Source: Actinomycetales bacterium
GTDB lineage: Bacteria > Actinomycetota > Actinomycetes > Mycobacteriales > Mycobacteriaceae
Direction of reading: 5' to 3'
Length of the DNA: 7,145 nt
Assembly: GCA_012838715.1 (NCBI GenBank)
Contig: DUOR01000072.1
Span: 1 to 7,145, forward strand
Shown here piece after piece: positions 5,548 to 7,145 of the stretch (position 1 is its first letter; each line of letters starts with the position of its first letter). The position numbers and the translations under genes are program-made. The notes under the pieces are model-generated. The model saw only the letters and a list, made by a program, of their open reading frames with translations. It searched no databases and had not been told where the DNA came from.

Positions 5548-5589
5548 GTGCTTGACGTGTCTCATCTGACCAAGGGGTCGGTTTCGTGA
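5548..5589 (+). CDS. Putative 13-codon leader peptide overlapping the hydrolase start
   Basis: GTG at 5548 opens MLDVSHLTKGSVS, ending at TGA 5587-5589. The stop overlaps the hydrolase GTG (5586-5588) in a GTGA arrangement typical of translational coupling. Its second half is the left arm of the hairpin that hides the hydrolase ribosome site, so ribosomes translating it would open that structure. No run of one amino acid suggests a specific sensor, although Ser occurs three times and Val-Ser twice. GAGAAGG (5529-5535) lies 12 bases upstream, rather far for a ribosome site, so leaderless initiation is favoured. It is too short for coding statistics, so this is inference from position and overlap. 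Confidence 0.4.
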   Translation: MLDVSHLTKGSVS

Positions 5590-5613
5590 ACATTCGCGAG
5601 ACCGACCCCTTGG
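5570..5613 (+). repeat. 20-bp near-perfect inverted repeat enclosing the hydrolase ribosome site and start
   Basis: Left arm 5570-5589 (CCAAGGGGTCGGTTTCGTGA) pairs with right arm 5594-5613, giving 18 Watson-Crick and two G-U pairs with a four-base ACAT loop. The left arm contains the Shine-Dalgarno AAGGGG (5572-5577) and the GTG start (5586-5588). The right arm encodes hydrolase residues 4-9 (RETDPL). In RNA it should sequester initiation; in DNA it could be an operator. CTTTCTT lies five bases after the stem, so weak termination is also possible. Confidence 0.75.
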
Positions 5614-6788
5614 CGGCTTTCTTCCGTTCCCCGTTCGACGTGCCGATGGCCGTCGCCTCCGCCTGGGCGCCCTACGGGGTGTCCCTGTTGGGCCGCATCG
5701 CCGATTCCGGCGGGCCCGCGTCGGCGGCGAAGGTGGTCGTCGGCGATGCCCTGGCCGGGGGCAAGGTCCTCCGCCAGGCGGTCGCCCCGACCCCCATCGT
5801 CCCCTTCCCCCACGCCGCCCCGGTGGCGTCGTGGCCGGCGGGCGACCTCCTGTGGGCGGGCGGCGACGAGTTCACGGGCGACATCCCCGAGCTCATCGTC
5901 CCGCCGCAGGGCACCCGCCTGGACTCGATCACCCGGGAGGGCGAGTTCGGCCTGCCGATGATCGTCGACGCGAACGGGAAGGTGCGCGAGGCGTTCATCA
6001 TCCGGTGGCGCGCCGAGCCCGACCCGGAGTCGCCCATCGACGACGTCTTCGAGGCCATCACCGGCTCCATCGCGGCGCTCGGTGGCATGGTGCGCCTGAC
6101 CGGCTGGTCGCAGGGCGGTTGGCTGTCGTTCATCCACACCGCGCTCCACCCGGAGTCGGTGCACGAGCTGACCATGGCGGGGTCGCCCATCGACTTCCAC
6201 GTCGGCGGCGTCATGCCGACGGTCACCTCGCTGACCGCGGGCGTGTCCAAGTTGCCGTGGGTGCGTCCGCTTGCCGACGTCATGATGCCGCCCGTCGGCG
6301 CCGCCATGCGCACCGCCCTGGTCAACGACGTCTGGCGCATCTACGACCCGGTGGGGGAGGCCGGCCGCGTCGCCACGGCGATGGTCGACCCGCAGACGGG
6401 CATGCGCGACGTGACCACGTTCACCGCCACCTCGCCGCTGACGGCCCCGCAGTACGACTGGTTCCTGAAGCACCTCGTGCGCGACAACGAACTGGCCCGC
6501 GGTGAACTGCGCATCGACGGCGAACTCGTCGACGCCGCGCGGATCACGTGCCCGGTGCACCTGGTGACGGGCGTGCGCGACCGGGTCGTCGAACCCGGCC
6601 AGGCGTTCGCCACCGAGGACGTGCTCGCCGCCGCCGGGTCGCCCGCCAAGGTCACCCGCGAAGTGCTGCCGGTCGGGCACATGGGCCTGTTCGGCGCGGG
6701 CCCGCTGCCCGGCGACCACTTCGTCGAGGACGCCGCAGGCGCCATCATCTCCGGCGAAGGGGATGGCTCCTCGCCCGCGGGCGGCTGA
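5586..6788 (+). CDS. Alpha/beta hydrolase, candidate intracellular PHA depolymerase
   Basis: A 400-residue protein without a signal peptide. The fold is shown by a lipase-type elbow GWSQGG with nucleophile Ser175, a likely acid Asp332 in GVRDRVV and His365 in VGHMGLF. The layout around the Asp and His (PVHLVTGVRD..., VLPVGHMGLF) resembles the C-terminal core of PHA synthases, but the synthase Cys is a Ser and the PhaC N-terminal domain and WNADST signature are absent. This favours hydrolysis: degrading stored polymer or oligomers of 3-hydroxyacids is the best guess beside phaC and a phasin. A hydrophobic N-terminus (residues 10-38, FFRSPFDVP..SAWAPYGVSLL) might contact the granule. GTG 5586 is chosen because AAGGGG lies eight bases upstream and it overlaps a leader stop. 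ATG 5646 (residue 21) has no visible ribosome site. A generic esterase or thioesterase remains possible. Confidence 0.85.
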   Translation: MNIRETDPLAAFFRSPFDVPMAVASAWAPYGVSLLGRIADSGGPASAAKVVVGDALAGGKVLRQAVAPTPIVPFPHAAPVASWPAGDLLWAGGDEFTGDIPELIVPPQGTRLDSITREGEFGLPMIVDANGKVREAFIIRWRAEPDPESPIDDVFEAITGSIAALGGMVRLTGWSQGGWLSFIHTALHPESVHELTMAGSPIDFHVGGVMPTVTSLTAGVSKLPWVRPLADVMMPPVGAAMRTALVNDVWRIYDPVGEAGRVATAMVDPQTGMRDVTTFTATSPLTAPQYDWFLKHLVRDNELARGELRIDGELVDAARITCPVHLVTGVRDRVVEPGQAFATEDVLAAAGSPAKVTREVLPVGHMGLFGAGPLPGDHFVEDAAGAIISGEGDGSSPAGG

Positions 6789-6794
6789 GCTTAA

Positions 6795-6842
6795 CGGCGA
6801 AGGCCCCGGCGACCAGGTAATCCGGCCGCCGGGGCCTTGCCG
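6795..6842 (+). terminator. Hairpin terminator of the hydrolase gene
   Basis: AAGGCCCCGGCG (6800-6811) pairs perfectly with CGCCGGGGCCTT (6827-6838). CGGC (6795-6798) and GCCG (6839-6842) extend the stem past a one-base bulge. It lies seven bases after the hydrolase stop. There is no real T-run, so it may act with the second hairpin downstream. Confidence 0.6.
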
Positions 6843-6857
6843 TATCTGCGCGTGGTG

Positions 6858-6886
6858 GCGCACGTGTGCGCGATGCAGCGCACGTG
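6858..6886. repeat. GCGCACGTG direct repeats with a nested inverted repeat
   Basis: GCGCACGTG occurs at 6858-6866 and again at 6878-6886, twenty bases apart. The first copy is part of the inverted repeat GCGCAC-GT-GTGCGC (6858-6871). The twenty-base period places both CACGTG cores on nearly the same helix face. It lies between two terminators with no promoter visible, so function is unknown. Confidence 0.35.
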
Positions 6887-6887
6887 A

Positions 6888-6929
6888 AAAGAGGAGGCTC
6901 CCCGGGTGGGGAACCTCCTCTTTACTTTT
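6888..6929. terminator. Bidirectional intrinsic terminator between convergent genes
   Basis: AAAGAGGAGG (6888-6897) pairs with CCTCCTCTTT (6914-6923). After one C/A mismatch, TCCCC pairs with GGGGA around a GGGT loop. TTTACTTTT follows on the plus strand and the A-run at 6887-6890 gives a T-run on the minus strand. It therefore can terminate both the hydrolase transcript and the gene arriving from the right on the minus strand, whose stop is 33 bases away. Confidence 0.85.
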
Positions 6930-6961
6930 CGCTCCGGGTCACCCGTCGCCGGGTGGGCCCG

Positions 6962-7145
6962 CTACTTGTTGTGGCGGCGGGCCGAACCCGGCAGCGGGAC
7001 GCCGCTGGAGGTGCGGGGGATGTCCTGGCCGGTGGCCGGGGACTGCTCCGCGGGTGCCTCGGCGACCTCGGTCGGCTCGGCGCCCGGTTCCGGAGCCTCG
7101 GTGGCCTCCGGCTGCTCGACCGTTTCCGGCTGTGCGGGGGCCTCC
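6962..7145 (-). CDS. C-terminus of an unidentified Pro/Glu/Ala-rich protein (partial)
   Basis: The last 60 codons of a minus-strand gene that enters from the right edge. The visible part is a low-complexity tail rich in Glu, Pro, Ala and Thr (repeats like EAPAQPE, PEATEAPEP, TEVAEAPAE), followed by a more ordinary end, QDIPRTSSGVPLPGSARRHNK, and TAG. Such acidic Pro/Ala linkers are usually disordered. The last residues turn basic. The coding call rests on the open frame, a terminator just beyond the stop and consistent GC-rich wobble bases. I do not recognise the family, and no domain is visible. It converges on the hydrolase gene, so it is probably a separate unit from the PHA locus. Confidence 0.7.
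   Translation of the reverse strand, partial: EAPAQPETVEQPEATEAPEPGAEPTEVAEAPAEQSPATGQDIPRTSSGVPLPGSARRHNK

Noticed and set aside
5562..6863. Minus-strand open frame opposite the hydrolase
   Set aside because: Shadow frame. The plus-strand hydrolase has a full Ser-Asp-His arrangement and a ribosome site.
1..7145. tRNA, rRNA, CRISPR array, insertion sequence or att site
   Set aside because: No cloverleaf, spaced identical repeats, transposase motifs or terminal repeats were seen on either strand.

Overview
The window is GC-rich throughout (GC-rich wobble positions, many GTG codons) and looks like chromosomal DNA of a Corynebacterium or a close actinobacterial relative. The main support is the minus-strand aminotransferase, which reads almost like the C. 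glutamicum AlaT protein. The regulator and the hydratase also resemble mycobacterial/corynebacterial families (Rv0474-like and Rv0130-like). The genus is inferred from remembered protein similarity, not from a database search.

Layout. (1) Positions 1-1646, minus strand: alaT (alanine aminotransferase), followed 11 bases later by the N-terminus of a one-helix-start membrane protein, possibly YibE/F family, that runs off the left edge. (2) 1647-1830: divergent intergenic region. (3) 1831-4627, plus strand: a small XRE/HTH regulator, a MaoC-type (R)-enoyl-CoA hydratase and a polyhydroxyalkanoate (PHA) synthase phaC. The hydratase and phaC are 3 bases apart. A strong intrinsic terminator follows. 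(4) 4727-5483: an AT-richer promoter region with repeated GTTAGC/GCTAAC elements, then a Lys/Ala-rich phasin. (5) 5484-6788: a short control region, then a serine alpha/beta hydrolase that is a good candidate for the intracellular PHA depolymerase. (6) 6789-6961: terminators between convergent genes, including one that should work in both directions. (7) 6962-7145, minus strand: the Pro/Glu/Ala-rich C-terminus of an unidentified protein.

How it works together (inference). Regions 3-5 look like a compact PHA-granule locus. The hydratase supplies (R)-3-hydroxyacyl-CoA from beta-oxidation intermediates, PhaC polymerises it, the phasin coats the granule and the hydrolase mobilises the polymer. 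No phaA or phaB is present in the window. The XRE protein at the head of the locus is the obvious candidate regulator. It belongs to the family encoded next to the heparin-binding hemagglutinin gene in mycobacteria, whose product is also a Lys/Ala-rich, lipid-inclusion-associated protein.

The most unusual signal is just before the hydrolase. A TANNNT -10 element sits six bases before a GTG that opens a 13-codon reading frame (MLDVSHLTKGSVS). Its TGA overlaps the hydrolase GTG start (GTGA). The hydrolase Shine-Dalgarno and start codon lie in a near-perfect 20-bp hairpin (5570-5613). This looks like a leaderless leader peptide that could gate translation of the putative depolymerase.
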